A DNA stretch of 64,000 nucleotides from Prevotella herbatica (GCF_017347605.1 NZ_AP024484.1:186001-250000), one strand, 5' to 3'; numbered from the stretch's first letter, positions 1 through 9,431 are shown. The notes: generated by a model from the sequence alone, not told the origin. Numbers and translations: made by a program.

Positions 1-299
<299 letters not shown>

Positions 300-320
300 T
301 CAGACATAAATATATAGATT

Positions 321-350
321 AAGGTTGAAAGTAATTCTTTCAACCTTTTT
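321..350 (+). terminator. Rho-independent terminator after pheS
   Basis: An 11-bp perfect stem (AAGGTTGAAAG, loop TAATT, CTTTCAACCTT) is followed by a T run, 22 bases after the pheS stop. The same stem sequence is used by the nth terminator at 51866-51900. Confidence 0.9.
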
Positions 351-801
351 CATTTGAAATTAATTAGCGTTAAAAAAATTATCATAATATAGATATCGTT
401 TTGTGTCATCATAACAAAATTATATCAACACTTCATCATAAACTATATAAACCGCTTTTTTTCGTGTTTTTAAGCTACAGAACTACTGTATTTCTCACAA
501 AGCCCATAAACACTGGAAAAAACGATACGTAGCTAAGTTAATTTAACTTCGGTGAGCAACGTTATCTATTTCTGCTCATATATAATGTACGCGTATACAC
601 GCGCGCACTTAGGGTTTTGAAAAATATAAGTGTCGAGGTGTCAACATAATGAATAACAATATTTTATCGACGAATTTAACTAATAAAAGTGACGGTAAAT
701 TTACGGTCAAATTTCAAATTTTGCATACGTTCTATATAGAAATGCAACTGATTCCATATAGAAACGCAAACGTTTCTACGATGTTTCACCTTCTATTACT
801 T

Positions 802-889
802 CGTAAAACACAGTACATTTCTTCGTAAAACACACTGCAAAACATCGTAAAGCGTATCAAATTACTTCGTAAATCATGATGCGAAATGA
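802..889 (+). repeat. Iteron-like array, four units, 22-bp period (copy A)
   Basis: Units begin at 802, 824, 846 and 868. Each starts CGTAAA; the fullest core is CGTAAAACACA. The spacing is exactly 22 bp, about two helical turns, so all units face the same side of the DNA. The array is conserved in copy B with the same period, which suggests a protein-binding array. Confidence 0.75.
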
Positions 890-1117
890 AGATTTTTTCC
901 ACCATATTTTTCCGACGAATAACCGACACTTAATTCGACCCCAAAAGAGTTCTAACAAGTTGATGCTCAATAGATAGACACTTCGACACTTGTTTTTACG
1001 AAAAACCCAGAGTGTGCACATACGTGCGCACGTGTATTATAATGTGCAGCCCCAAGTATTTAAAACTTTGGCTAACAGTCTAATCCAAATCTGATTGCAT
1101 GGACAAAAATTTTGAAG

Positions 1118-1125
1118 TATCTTTG
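1118..1125 (+). promoter_or_regulatory. Promoter-like -7 box inside repeat copy A
   Basis: TATCTTTG fits the Bacteroidota -7 consensus, with TTG at 1095-1097 about 20 bases upstream. It is conserved in copy B (36100-36107, minus). In both copies it points out of the same end of the element. No reading frame follows it. Confidence 0.55.
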
Positions 1126-1400
1126 CAAAGAATTCAGTGGAATTCAGCAGAATAGTTAAACAAGCTTGAAAATTCTGTTCTCGTTTACTGAATCCATTAC
1201 ACATCCTCAGTTCCTCAGATACAGCTAACGGTTCTTTGACAAATTCACACATAAAAGACATTCCATCCTTAAAACCACGCAAGTTATCGTGGCTAGAGAA
1301 TAGCTTGTTGTAGCAAAATCCAGCAAGCTACATCTTGTTATCCCTCTGTTTATGGGTTTTATGAGAGATGCCGTAGCTCCATAGATAAAGAAACGAAAGA

Positions 1401-1714
1401 AATTATGGAAGAAGAAAGTGCTACGTATTAAGAGACGATCTAATTTGATATGATATTCTTGCCTCTTACAAAAATATATACGGTCTAGTCTTTAAAAAGC
1501 AAATACAGTGTAGTGAATTATGTAAATCACAAGAAAATTAACATTCCTCACCATTTTCCTTAGGTCATCAAAATAGTTCAACAAAGTCGTAATTCTAAAA
1601 ATAGCGTACTGCATTTTTCCATTGACACGTTATCCCTATTATCTAATAGCATAGGATGGGAAGCATAAGAAAGAATATGAAGGTCAATTAATCAAAAGAT
1701 TTTCCACAGAATTT
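1401..1714. other. Gene-free stretch between repeat copy A and the ilvC terminator
   Basis: No gene was recognised. The longest item noticed is a 40-codon minus-strand frame at 1492-1614 (starts MQYAIFRITTLLNYF), with no clear ribosome-binding site or recognisable family; it may be a gene remnant. AT-rich. Confidence 0.5.
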
Positions 1715-1732
1715 AAAAAGGGAAATCTCCCT
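1715..1732 (-). terminator. Terminator downstream of ilvC
   Basis: On the minus strand AGGGA-GATT-TCCCT is followed by a T run (A run at 1715-1719 on plus), about 45 bases after the ilvC stop. It would end the ilv operon. Confidence 0.7.
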
Positions 1733-1774
1733 CACAGGAAACTCCCCCTTACAACATTATGTACGAGAAAAAAA

Positions 1775-2818
1775 TTAACTATTTTCTGGACGAAGTTTAC
1801 GAACTGTATTTCCAGCCTGCCACATTTCCTTATTGCGCATAGCTTCCAATTCAGCGTTTAACTTCTCTCGATAATCAGACATTGAATTCTTATCAATAGA
1901 AATCTGAGCCTCATTACCTGTCTTAACACTAAGATACAACCATTCCATAACTGGTTTAATAGCCTCACGGAAACGAGGTGCCCAATCTAAAGCACCACGC
2001 TGTGCTGTTGTAGAACAGTTTGCATACATCCAATCCATACCCTTTGCACCAAACAATGGCATCAAACTCTGAGTCAATTCCTCAACAGTCTCATTGAAAG
2101 CCTCAGATGGAGTATGTCCATTCTCACGCAAAACATCATACTGTGCTTCAAGCAATCCCTCAATGGCACCCATCAAAGAACCTCTTTCACCAGTCAAATC
2201 AGATGTAGCCTCACGCTGGAATGTAGTCTTAAATAAATATCCAGCACCGATACCAATACCAAATGCTATAGTCTTGTCCTCTGCATGACCAGACGCATCC
2301 TGATAAACAGCATAAGAACAGTTCAATCCACGACCTTCACAGAACATGGTACGAAGAGAAGTACCAGAGCCCTTAGGCGCAACCATAATGACATCAATAT
2401 CCTTTGGTGGAACAACACTTGTACGATCTTGCCAATTGATAGCAAATCCATGAGAATAATACAGAGTTTTGCCAGCAGTCAGATACTGCTTAATTTTTGG
2501 CCAAACGGCAATCTGACCAGCATCAGAAAGCAACATGCAAATAATAGTACCTTTTTGGACAGCTTCCTCTATTGAGAAAAGTGTCTTTCCTGGAACCCAA
2601 CCGTCTGCAAGACATTTTTCATATGTCTTACCTTCACGCTGACCTACGATAACATTAAATCCGTTATCACGCAAGTTACAAGCCTGACCTGGTCCCTGAA
2701 TACCATAACCAATTACGGCTATTGTTTCATTTTTTAGTACTTCACGAGCCTTCTCCAAAGAAAATTCCTTACTGGTGACAACAGTTTCTACAACTCCACC
2801 AAAATTCATTTCTGCCAT
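1775..2818 (-). CDS. ilvC: Ketol-acid reductoisomerase (IlvC)
   Basis: IlvC converts 2-acetolactate or 2-aceto-2-hydroxybutyrate to the dihydroxy acid using NADPH and Mg2+, the second step of valine/isoleucine synthesis. The 347-residue product has the Rossmann motif GYGIQG (37-42), the reactive HGF (123-125) and the metal-binding SDLTGERG (206-213) before the knotted C-terminal domain, so it is a short class I enzyme. GQREG at 59-63 in the cofactor loop fits NADPH. It is last in the ilv operon, 192 bases after the thioesterase gene, and has its own promoter (2972-3003) and candidate attenuator (2824-2925), so it can be controlled separately. Confidence 0.97.
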   Translation of the reverse strand: MAEMNFGGVVETVVTSKEFSLEKAREVLKNETIAVIGYGIQGPGQACNLRDNGFNVIVGQREGKTYEKCLADGWVPGKTLFSIEEAVQKGTIICMLLSDAGQIAVWPKIKQYLTAGKTLYYSHGFAINWQDRTSVVPPKDIDVIMVAPKGSGTSLRTMFCEGRGLNCSYAVYQDASGHAEDKTIAFGIGIGAGYLFKTTFQREATSDLTGERGSLMGAIEGLLEAQYDVLRENGHTPSEAFNETVEELTQSLMPLFGAKGMDWMYANCSTTAQRGALDWAPRFREAIKPVMEWLYLSVKTGNEAQISIDKNSMSDYREKLNAELEAMRNKEMWQAGNTVRKLRPENS

Positions 2819-2823
2819 ATTAT

Positions 2824-2925
2824 AAAAAAAATGTGCGCCCTCATTTAAGGGATCGCGGGTTTTTATTATCCCTTTGAATCATGCCTGTCTTTTCCAAAGG
2901 CAGTCGTTTTATAGATCCATTCCAT
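2824..2925 (-). promoter_or_regulatory. Candidate transcription attenuator in the ilvC leader
   Basis: Read on the minus strand, the leader contains a terminator-like hairpin (2835-2856: GCG..CCCT, loop, AGGG CGC) followed by a T run at 2824-2830, just before ilvC. Its left arm ATCCCTT (2847-2853) can instead pair with AAGGGAT (2868-2874), and that upstream segment can pair with CCTTTG (2895-2900) through CAAAGG (2871-2876). This is the 1:2, 2:3, 3:4 layout of attenuators. A 19-codon frame (2866-2925, starting MEWIYKTTAFG) ends inside segment 2. It has only one Ile codon and no Leu or Val, so the sensed signal is unclear. Confidence 0.6.
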
Positions 2926-2971
2926 TACCTATTCAAGGTTACAGCTAGGGAATTCAAATATTTTTCGTACG

Positions 2972-3003
2972 CAAAGGTAACACTTTAAAACGAAACTACC
3001 AAA
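2972..3003 (-). promoter_or_regulatory. Promoter of ilvC
   Basis: On the minus strand TTTG (3003-3000), a 20-base spacer and TACCTTTG (2979-2972) match the Bacteroidota promoter exactly. Transcription would start near 2966, giving a leader of about 150 nt before ilvC. Confidence 0.75.
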
Positions 3004-3010
3004 CAATCTT

Positions 3011-3787
3011 TCAATCTTTTACGAAATTAACCTTACTTCTAACAACTTCTACTTCTTCAGCATTTATTTTAAAACTTTTTGTAATTCTTATGCAATATTC
3101 GTCTTCAGAAGTATGCTCACAATAAAAATTCAATTTATCGCCACAGTGACATTCTGCAACATATGCAATTTCAAAGCGTTTAATTTTATTATGAACATAC
3201 CAATCCAAATTCCATAAATCAAGAATGTGCTCAATATATTTTACACTATTGATATGTCCATTTACATCAACATCACTATAGTTTGTATCTATAGTCCTTA
3301 CAAGTTTTGCATCTGCAGACATCTTAACTCGTGAACTTTTAGCGATAGGACATTGTCTTTCTTTATCAACATAGTCAAGGATAAGACCATCATGAATAGC
3401 TAATATATCAACAGGCTGACGCGTATCAGTGTCTATCATAGCCCATATACTCTTGCCATATCCATAAATTTTATTTGAATCAGGACTAACAACAGTAAAA
3501 TTTCGACTTGTGAAAAACTTCATAACACCGTCTACCCATGTCTCTATATTAAACTCATCGTATGATATAGGCATCTCTGTCATTTCTATAGCCAATCTAG
3601 ATAGAACCCAAGTCTTGTGAATTGGATTTAAATAACTCATCCCATATCCCCGCTCATTCGAATGGAAATCAGCTGCATTCAACATATGATTTCCCAGATG
3701 TCCCATAAACAAATGTTTCGAAAAGTCGCAATGAAATGGTTCAGCTAAGAATTTATAGCAACCAACTTTATCCAAAATATCAGTCAT
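3011..3787 (-). CDS. Acyl-ACP thioesterase family protein
   Basis: The 258-residue product looks like an acyl-ACP thioesterase with two hotdog domains (about 15-140 and 160-258). The second half has DVNGHINSVKYIEHILD, the NxH type of motif found in this family. Such enzymes release fatty acids or other acyl groups from acyl carrier protein in the cytoplasm. The start chosen is the ATG at 3787, because it overlaps the ilvN stop by 8 bases (ATGACTGA), a sign of translational coupling; the frame extends further upstream without a better start. It sits between ilvN and ilvC, so a link to branched-chain acyl supply is possible but is inference. The substrate is unknown. Confidence 0.85.
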   Translation of the reverse strand: MTDILDKVGCYKFLAEPFHCDFSKHLFMGHLGNHMLNAADFHSNERGYGMSYLNPIHKTWVLSRLAIEMTEMPISYDEFNIETWVDGVMKFFTSRNFTVVSPDSNKIYGYGKSIWAMIDTDTRQPVDILAIHDGLILDYVDKERQCPIAKSSRVKMSADAKLVRTIDTNYSDVDVNGHINSVKYIEHILDLWNLDWYVHNKIKRFEIAYVAECHCGDKLNFYCEHTSEDEYCIRITKSFKINAEEVEVVRSKVNFVKD

Positions 3788-4322
3788 TATCTTTACTATC
3801 CTGTTCGTGTAAGAAATCAGATATAGGTTCATCAAAACTTCTTGTCACTGCAATGCGACCACATCTTGTGTATTGCAGTATGCATTTAAAATTGTTTAAC
3901 TTATTAAATAAATCAGCGATATCCTCTGTCAAACCAGCTAATAACACAGTACTGTAAGTATGGTTTACTTCCATCATACGCGCATCATGCCTACGAATAG
4001 TTCGAGATACTTCTGGATTATCCAACAATACAGGTGTCGAAATTTTAAAAAGAGCCACTTCGTGAATAAAGAGCTGTTCATCAGTATAATAATCAGCTTT
4101 CACAACATCAATTTTCTTCTCAATGGCTTTTGTTATTTTATTTATCTGCTCTTCATCACTCCATGCAGTAATCGTATACTTGTGTACATTTAATATACTG
4201 CTAGCAGAGACATTTAAACTTTCTATATTTACCTGTCTACGAGTAAATACAGCCGTAATTTGATTTAATATACCGGCGATATTCTCAGAATAGACTAATA
4301 ATGTATATAATTTCTTTTCCAT
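3780..4322 (-). CDS. ilvN: Acetolactate synthase small (regulatory) subunit
   Basis: The 180-residue product starts with an ACT domain (about 4-78: LYTLLVYSENIAGILNQITA, RRQVNIESLNVS) and has a C-terminal ACT-like half. It binds the large subunit IlvB and gives valine feedback inhibition. It lies 19 bases downstream of ilvB and overlaps the thioesterase start, so it is co-translated with its neighbours. Length is typical of the family. Confidence 0.93.
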   Translation of the reverse strand: MEKKLYTLLVYSENIAGILNQITAVFTRRQVNIESLNVSASSILNVHKYTITAWSDEEQINKITKAIEKKIDVVKADYYTDEQLFIHEVALFKISTPVLLDNPEVSRTIRRHDARMMEVNHTYSTVLLAGLTEDIADLFNKLNNFKCILQYTRCGRIAVTRSFDEPISDFLHEQDSKDND

Positions 4323-4341
4323 TTACTTTAAATTTGAAATA

Positions 4342-6057
4342 CTAATAATCAAGTTCAAGCAACATGCCATCAACACTCTTTCCTGGTAATGTCATAGGAA
4401 CTATATCTTCATTTTCCTTAATGGCACATTCCAAAAAATAAGGTCCCTTTGTTGAAATCATCTTTTCAACTTTAGAACGTAAATCATTACGGTCAACAAC
4501 AAGATCATAAGGAATGTTATATGCCTTAGAGATTTCCTGATAATGCGGATTCATCATATGAGTGAATGAATAACGACCATTAAACATTAAATCTTGCCAC
4601 TGACGTACATTCCCCAAAAAATTGTTATTAAGAAGGATTATCTTTACAGGTGCCTGTTGCTCCATTATAGTGCCAAACTCTTGTATACTCATCTGTAAGC
4701 CTCCATCTCCACAAAAACAACAGATTGTTCTTTCGGGAGCGCCAAAACTTGCACCGATAGCCGCAGGAAGCCCAAACCCCATTGTGCCAAAACCTCCACT
4801 AGTAACAATAGAACGCTTATTCTTAAACTTAAAATAGCGACTAGATATCATCTGATTTTGACCAACATCATTCACCAACACGGCCTCTCCTTTAGTAACT
4901 TCGGCAACAACATTTGTAACTTCACCCATCAACAAAGGACCTTCGGTGGGATGAATATCTGGCTCTATAACCTTCTCAATTTCCATATCATCGTATTTTT
5001 TAAACGAATCATGCCATTCACGATGATTATTTTCATTCAGTAAACTCGTTATTGCAGGAATGGTTTGCTTACAGTTTCCCAATACCGCAACATCGGCTTT
5101 AATGTTCTTATTTATCTCGGATGCATCAATATCGAGATGGATTATCTTTGCCTGCTGGCCATAAGTAGAAGGCAATCCTGTAACTCTATCACTGAATCGC
5201 ATACCTATTGCTATAAGTACGTCGCACTCCTGGGTTTTCATGTTGGCAGCATAACTACCATGCATTCCCAACATACCAATGTTTAAAGGATGATCAGATG
5301 GTAATGCAGACAATCCTAGCAATGTGCGACCAGCAGGAATATCGGCTTTTTCAAGGAACTCGACAAGTTCATTCTGTGCACATCCTAATTCAACCCCCTG
5401 TCCTACCAGTGCAAACGGTTTTTTTGCACCATTAATTAGCTTTGCAGCTTCTTCAATAGCACAACTGTCAATTTTAGGATAAGGATTATATGACCTTACA
5501 TTATCAACCTTTATTGGATTCCATTCGCACGTATGATTTTGCGCATTTTTTGGAAAGTCAAGAACAACTGGTCCTGGACGTCCAGAACGCGCAATATAGA
5601 AAGCACGACTTACAGCCCAAGCTACATCTTCGGGGCGACGTATTTGGTAAGCCCATTTCGTTATCGGCTGTGCAACTCCTACTAAATCAACTTCCTGAAA
5701 GGCATCAGTACCTAAAGCTCCAACGCCAACCTGTCCTGCTATTACAACTATTGGTGTAGAATCCATCATTGCATCTGCAACACCAGTCAATGTATTAGTA
5801 GCTCCTGGTCCACTAGTCACAAGGCACACACCAACATCACCACTGACTCGTGCATACCCTTCGGCAGCATGAGCAGCAGCCTGCTCGTGACGTACTAAGA
5901 TGTGATCAAACATCTTCTTTTCACCTCTAGTGTAACCATACAAAGCATCGAATACAGGCATTATCGCACCACCCGGATAACCGAATATAGTCTTAACACC
6001 TTCATTATGCAAAGAACGCATCAATGCTTCAGAACCTGTAATTACTTCTTTACTCAT
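4342..6057 (-). CDS. ilvB: Acetolactate synthase large (catalytic) subunit
   Basis: This thiamine-diphosphate enzyme condenses two pyruvates, or pyruvate and 2-oxobutyrate, at the start of valine/isoleucine synthesis. The 571-residue product has the N-terminal GYPGGAIMPVFDALY and the catalytic glutamate in VRHEQAAAHAAEGYAR, a central FAD-binding domain, and the C-terminal TPP motif GDGG...NNNF. Domain order and length are normal. It follows ilvD by 35 bases and precedes ilvN by 19. Confidence 0.97.
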   Translation of the reverse strand: MSKEVITGSEALMRSLHNEGVKTIFGYPGGAIMPVFDALYGYTRGEKKMFDHILVRHEQAAAHAAEGYARVSGDVGVCLVTSGPGATNTLTGVADAMMDSTPIVVIAGQVGVGALGTDAFQEVDLVGVAQPITKWAYQIRRPEDVAWAVSRAFYIARSGRPGPVVLDFPKNAQNHTCEWNPIKVDNVRSYNPYPKIDSCAIEEAAKLINGAKKPFALVGQGVELGCAQNELVEFLEKADIPAGRTLLGLSALPSDHPLNIGMLGMHGSYAANMKTQECDVLIAIGMRFSDRVTGLPSTYGQQAKIIHLDIDASEINKNIKADVAVLGNCKQTIPAITSLLNENNHREWHDSFKKYDDMEIEKVIEPDIHPTEGPLLMGEVTNVVAEVTKGEAVLVNDVGQNQMISSRYFKFKNKRSIVTSGGFGTMGFGLPAAIGASFGAPERTICCFCGDGGLQMSIQEFGTIMEQQAPVKIILLNNNFLGNVRQWQDLMFNGRYSFTHMMNPHYQEISKAYNIPYDLVVDRNDLRSKVEKMISTKGPYFLECAIKENEDIVPMTLPGKSVDGMLLELDY

Positions 6058-6092
6058 TATATATAACTTAAACTACTAAAACATATTCTATA

Positions 6093-7895
6093 TCAATCAA
6101 TCATCCTTACGCCACCTTTATCTGCAGAACTCACACTTTGTGCATAAGCTCTTAAAGCTTTACTAACAACTCTGTTACGCTTTAAAGGTTGTTGTTTACG
6201 TGCAGACAATTCCTCATCACTTAGTTTTACGTTTATACTACGGTTTGGAATATCTATTTCTATAATATCACCATCTTTTATCTTACCGATATTACCGCCA
6301 GCAGCAGCCTCAGGAGAAATATGTCCTATACTTAATCCAGAAGTTCCACCTGAAAAACGTCCATCTGTAATCAATGCACATTCCTTACCCATATGCATAC
6401 TCTTAATATACGAAGTTGGATAAAGCATTTCTTGCATACCAGGTCCTCCCTTTGGTCCTTCATGAGTGATAACAACGCAATCACCTTTCTTGACTTTACC
6501 TGCAAGGATTCCTTCACAAGCATCTTCTTGACTATCGAAGACAACAGCTGGTCCAGAAAACTTCCAAAGAGATTTATCAACTCCAGCAGTTTTAACAACA
6601 CAGCCATCTTGTGCTATATTACCAAAAAGCACGCCAAGACCTCCATCTTTAGTATAAGCATGTTCAAAATCCCTTATACATCCATTTGAACGATCTGTAT
6701 CAAGACTATCCCATTTTTCATCCTGACTACCCATTTGAGTAGAAAATTTATTTCCAGGGGCACTATGATAAATTCTATCAGCATCAGGATTTACAGTTTC
6801 ACCAGTGATTGCATACTTGGCAAGAGCAGAATTAAGAGTCATACCATCTACTCTATTTGTGTCAGCATGCAACAATCCTGCCTTATTAAGTTCGTTCATT
6901 ATACCAAGTATTCCACCAGCTCTATTGCACTCTTGAACGCTATATTTCTGAGTATTTGGAGCCAGCATACACAAACAAGGCACCTTACGACTTAACTCGT
7001 CAATGTCCTTAATTTTAAAATCAGCTTCAGCTTCCTGTGCAACAGCTAGAAGATGAAGAACTGTATTTGTACTTCCACCCATTGCAATATCAAGCGCCAT
7101 TGCATTCAGGAAAGCATTTCGTGTAGCTATATTGCGCGGTAAAACACGATCATCTCCATCTTCATAATACGCAAAGGCATTCTTTACAATCTGGCGAGCA
7201 GCATCTTTAAATAATTGAATTCTATTCTTATGTGTTGCTAAAATAGTTCCATTTCCAGGAAGAGCTAAACCAATAGCTTCTGTAAGAGAATTCATTGAAT
7301 TAGCTGTAAACATACCAGAACAACTGCCACAACCAGGACATGCACAACTCTCAATCTGCTTCATTTCCTCATCACTGACGGATGGGTCGGCTCCCTTAAC
7401 CATAGCTGTAATAAGGTCGGCATTCTCGTTTTTCCAACGACCAGCCTCCATTGGACCACCGGAGCAAAAAATGGTCGGGATATTAAGTCTCATAGAAGCC
7501 ATAAGCATACCTGGAGTGACTTTATCACAGTTTGATATACATATCATAGCATCTGCCTTATGAGCATTAACCATATACTCAACAGAGTCAGCAATTATAT
7601 CTCGTGAAGGCAATGAATAAAGCATTCCATCATGTCCCATAGCAATACCATCATCAATAGCGATAGTATTAAACTCTGCAGCATAACACCCCATGCTTTC
7701 TATTTCTTTTTTGACTATCTGACCTATTTCGTGAAGATGTGTATGTCCAGGAACAAATTGAGTAAAACTATTGACTATCGCTATAATTGGTTTACCAAAT
7801 TGTTCATGCTTCATACCAGCAGCGACCCATAAAGCTCTGGCTCCTGCCATTCTTCTGCCTTCAGTACAGACAGCACTTCTTAATTGATGTTTCAT
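6093..7895 (-). CDS. ilvD: Dihydroxy-acid dehydratase
   Basis: IlvD dehydrates dihydroxy acids to 2-oxo acids, the third step of valine/isoleucine synthesis, using an Fe-S cluster. The 600-residue product shows the cluster and active-site cysteines in NCDKVTPGM and [17 protein letters not shown] and the C-terminal [16 protein letters not shown]. It is the first gene of the operon. The start is the ATG at 7895, 67 bases downstream of a TATCTTTG promoter box (7962-7969), and the leader contains a perfect 12-bp palindrome at 7912-7923. Confidence 0.97.
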   Translation of the reverse strand: MKHQLRSAVCTEGRRMAGARALWVAAGMKHEQFGKPIIAIVNSFTQFVPGHTHLHEIGQIVKKEIESMGCYAAEFNTIAIDDGIAMGHDGMLYSLPSRDIIADSVEYMVNAHKADAMICISNCDKVTPGMLMASMRLNIPTIFCSGGPMEAGRWKNENADLITAMVKGADPSVSDEEMKQIESCACPGCGSCSGMFTANSMNSLTEAIGLALPGNGTILATHKNRIQLFKDAARQIVKNAFAYYEDGDDRVLPRNIATRNAFLNAMALDIAMGGSTNTVLHLLAVAQEAEADFKIKDIDELSRKVPCLCMLAPNTQKYSVQECNRAGGILGIMNELNKAGLLHADTNRVDGMTLNSALAKYAITGETVNPDADRIYHSAPGNKFSTQMGSQDEKWDSLDTDRSNGCIRDFEHAYTKDGGLGVLFGNIAQDGCVVKTAGVDKSLWKFSGPAVVFDSQEDACEGILAGKVKKGDCVVITHEGPKGGPGMQEMLYPTSYIKSMHMGKECALITDGRFSGGTSGLSIGHISPEAAAGGNIGKIKDGDIIEIDIPNRSINVKLSDEELSARKQQPLKRNRVVSKALRAYAQSVSSADKGGVRMID

Positions 7896-7911
7896 ATCTC
7901 TTAATGTATTT

Positions 7912-7923
7912 TTGTATACAAAT
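7912..7923. promoter_or_regulatory. Palindrome in the ilvD 5' leader
   Basis: TTTGTATACAAA is a perfect 12-bp palindrome between the predicted start point and the ilvD ATG. It could be a repressor site for the ilv operon; nothing else supports this. Confidence 0.3.
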
Positions 7924-7961
7924 ATTGTAAACGAGAACTATCTTCTCCTTATTTAATTTGC

Positions 7962-7969
7962 AAAGATAA
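7962..7969 (-). promoter_or_regulatory. -7 box of the ilvDBN operon promoter
   Basis: TATCTTTG on the minus strand matches TAnnTTTG. The start point would be near 7957, giving a leader of about 60 nt. Confidence 0.6.
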
Positions 7970-8083
7970 CTAGAAAATACGAAACAGCCAATAAATTAAC
8001 GCATATTATTTATTAATATAACATTTGTGTAACGTAAACATGCAAAAAAGTTTCGATCTATTAATTCAACAGAAAAATAACAA

Positions 8084-8117
8084 TAAAAAAATCCCTAGTG
8101 GTATAAGCCACTAGGGA
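8084..8117 (-). terminator. Terminator of the OmpA-family gene
   Basis: A perfect 10-bp stem (TCCCTAGTGG at 8092-8101 with CCACTAGGGA at 8108-8117) is followed on the minus strand by seven T residues. It lies about 35 bases after the stop of the gene at 8151. Confidence 0.88.
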
Positions 8118-8150
8118 ATCTTTTAACTATATAATTCTGTTAAATAGTTA

Positions 8151-9218
8151 TTACTTAACGTAAATTACAGCAAGACGGTTAGATGTTACACCCTGTACAC
8201 CCTTACCAACTGCATCTTTTACAATAACACCTTTAGATTTCAAATACTTTGCTACATTGTTAGCACGAATCTGTGAAACCTTCTTATTTACCTTTGCAGA
8301 ACCTTCAGGAGAAGCAGTACCAATAATCTCAACGGTAGCACCATTTGCGATATTATCAAGAGCCTTCTTCGCATCCTTAGTAAGATCAGCCTTACCCTGA
8401 GCAAATGTTACAAACATTGGACAAGCAACAGCCTCTGCAGGAACTTCCTTAATAACTTCCTTGATAACTTCCTTAGGTTTCTTAGCAAGTTCATTACGAA
8501 GATCACTGATTTGAGAATTCAAACCATCGATTTCGCTCTGATCACGAAGCTGAGCAATCTTAAAGTTGTGTGTTCCATTAGAGTTCTTAAACTTGTAAAC
8601 AACACCTGCGTTCAACTGAACGAAACTGTGGTTAATATCAAACTTTGTACCATCATTTCCAAGATTGTAAGGAGTGTTAGACTTATCATTAAGACCATAC
8701 ATAATAGCTGGTTCAATATAAATCTGCCATGCCTTGTCAGCACCGAGGTTGAAAGCAAAATCAAGAGCTACCTTAGAAGTAAGGTTGTTAATAGCTCCAG
8801 CTTTATCATACTCAATTGAATTTCCAAAAAGGTGTCCCCAACCGATACCAGCAACAACACTAACCTCAAATGGGCGTGGTTGACCAAGATAACCACCGAA
8901 CCAGTTGCTCAAATTAACAGTACCAAGAAGGCTTGTGTTAAGGTAGCGAACAACAGTACCAGTAGAATTCCAAGGTTTATTTGAGAAATAAGCATTGCTT
9001 TCGATTGCAGCACCCAAAACAGGAGTAAAATTACGACCAATACGCACACCAAAATTAGGATCAAGACCCTTCATCCAAGCGTGACCAGTTGTCTTTGTTG
9101 CAAAACCACCATTTATACCTACATAAATGTTGTCAAATGTTTTACTCTCTTCTACGGTTTGTGCAGAAGCAGAAACTGCTAAAATAGCAGCAGTGAACAA
9201 TAAAACGAACTTTTTCAT
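8151..9218 (-). CDS. OmpA-family outer membrane protein
   Basis: The 355-residue product begins with a signal peptide (MKKFVLLFTAAILAVSASA, cleavage before Q20). A beta-barrel-like N-terminal half with alternating aromatic residues follows (about 30-215), then a short coiled linker (SEIDGLNSQISDLRNELAKK) and a lysine/glutamate repeat (VIKEV, twice). The C-terminal OmpA domain (about 265-355) has the motif FAQGKADLTKDAKKALDNIA and the RANNVAKYLKSKGV helix that binds peptidoglycan. It likely anchors the outer membrane to the cell wall. It is a single-gene unit with its own terminator, and strong expression is likely. Confidence 0.9.
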   Translation of the reverse strand: MKKFVLLFTAAILAVSASAQTVEESKTFDNIYVGINGGFATKTTGHAWMKGLDPNFGVRIGRNFTPVLGAAIESNAYFSNKPWNSTGTVVRYLNTSLLGTVNLSNWFGGYLGQPRPFEVSVVAGIGWGHLFGNSIEYDKAGAINNLTSKVALDFAFNLGADKAWQIYIEPAIMYGLNDKSNTPYNLGNDGTKFDINHSFVQLNAGVVYKFKNSNGTHNFKIAQLRDQSEIDGLNSQISDLRNELAKKPKEVIKEVIKEVPAEAVACPMFVTFAQGKADLTKDAKKALDNIANGATVEIIGTASPEGSAKVNKKVSQIRANNVAKYLKSKGVIVKDAVGKGVQGVTSNRLAVIYVK

Positions 9219-9431
9219 GTCTCTCTAAAATTAATTAATAATTATTGATTTTTCTATATTCTAATTTCTGATTGCAAAGTACGTAAAAATTATCGAAACA
9301 TCCAAATTTTTATTGATAAATTTATGTCATATAACATGAAAAGATGAGTAAAATCAATTCGAATATTATTTATTAATGACTCTTACTACTTGTTTTTTGC
9401 ATTTTGTTTGGTAAATTGAATAACTTTTTGC

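Larger units (their letters stand above)
452..1400 (+). repeat. Long non-coding repeat element, copy A
   Basis: This stretch aligns end to end with the reverse complement of 35824-36782; by eye roughly four of five positions agree, and the boundaries are approximate. Shared parts in order are: an end carrying a degenerate form of TAGCTACGTAGCTACGG; GTAGCT-rich subterminal sequence; AAGTGTCGAGGTGTC (about 629-643); palindromes TTCTATATAGAA (730-741) and AGAAACG-CAAA-CGTTTCT (760-777); a four-unit array with a 22-bp period (802-889); the inverted partner GACACTTCGACACTT (977-991); a promoter-like TATCTTTG (1118-1125); and a second end GATGCCGTAGCT (about 1368-1379). An 81-codon minus-strand frame at 1037-1282 is broken in copy B, so the element looks non-coding. 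The ends of copy A are more decayed than those of copy B. It may be a non-autonomous mobile element; function unknown. Confidence 0.85.

Noticed and set aside
802..889. CRISPR array
   Set aside because: The 22-bp units are directly adjacent with no spacers of their own, the cores are short and degenerate, and no cas genes are present.
1037..1282. 81-codon minus-strand frame inside repeat copy A
   Set aside because: The same region in copy B has a TAA and an indel in this frame, and there is no ribosome-binding site; treated as non-coding repeat.
1700..1711. DnaA-box-like TTTTCCACA near the ilvC terminator
   Set aside because: One isolated near-match with no cluster, no dnaA or dnaN nearby; not an origin.
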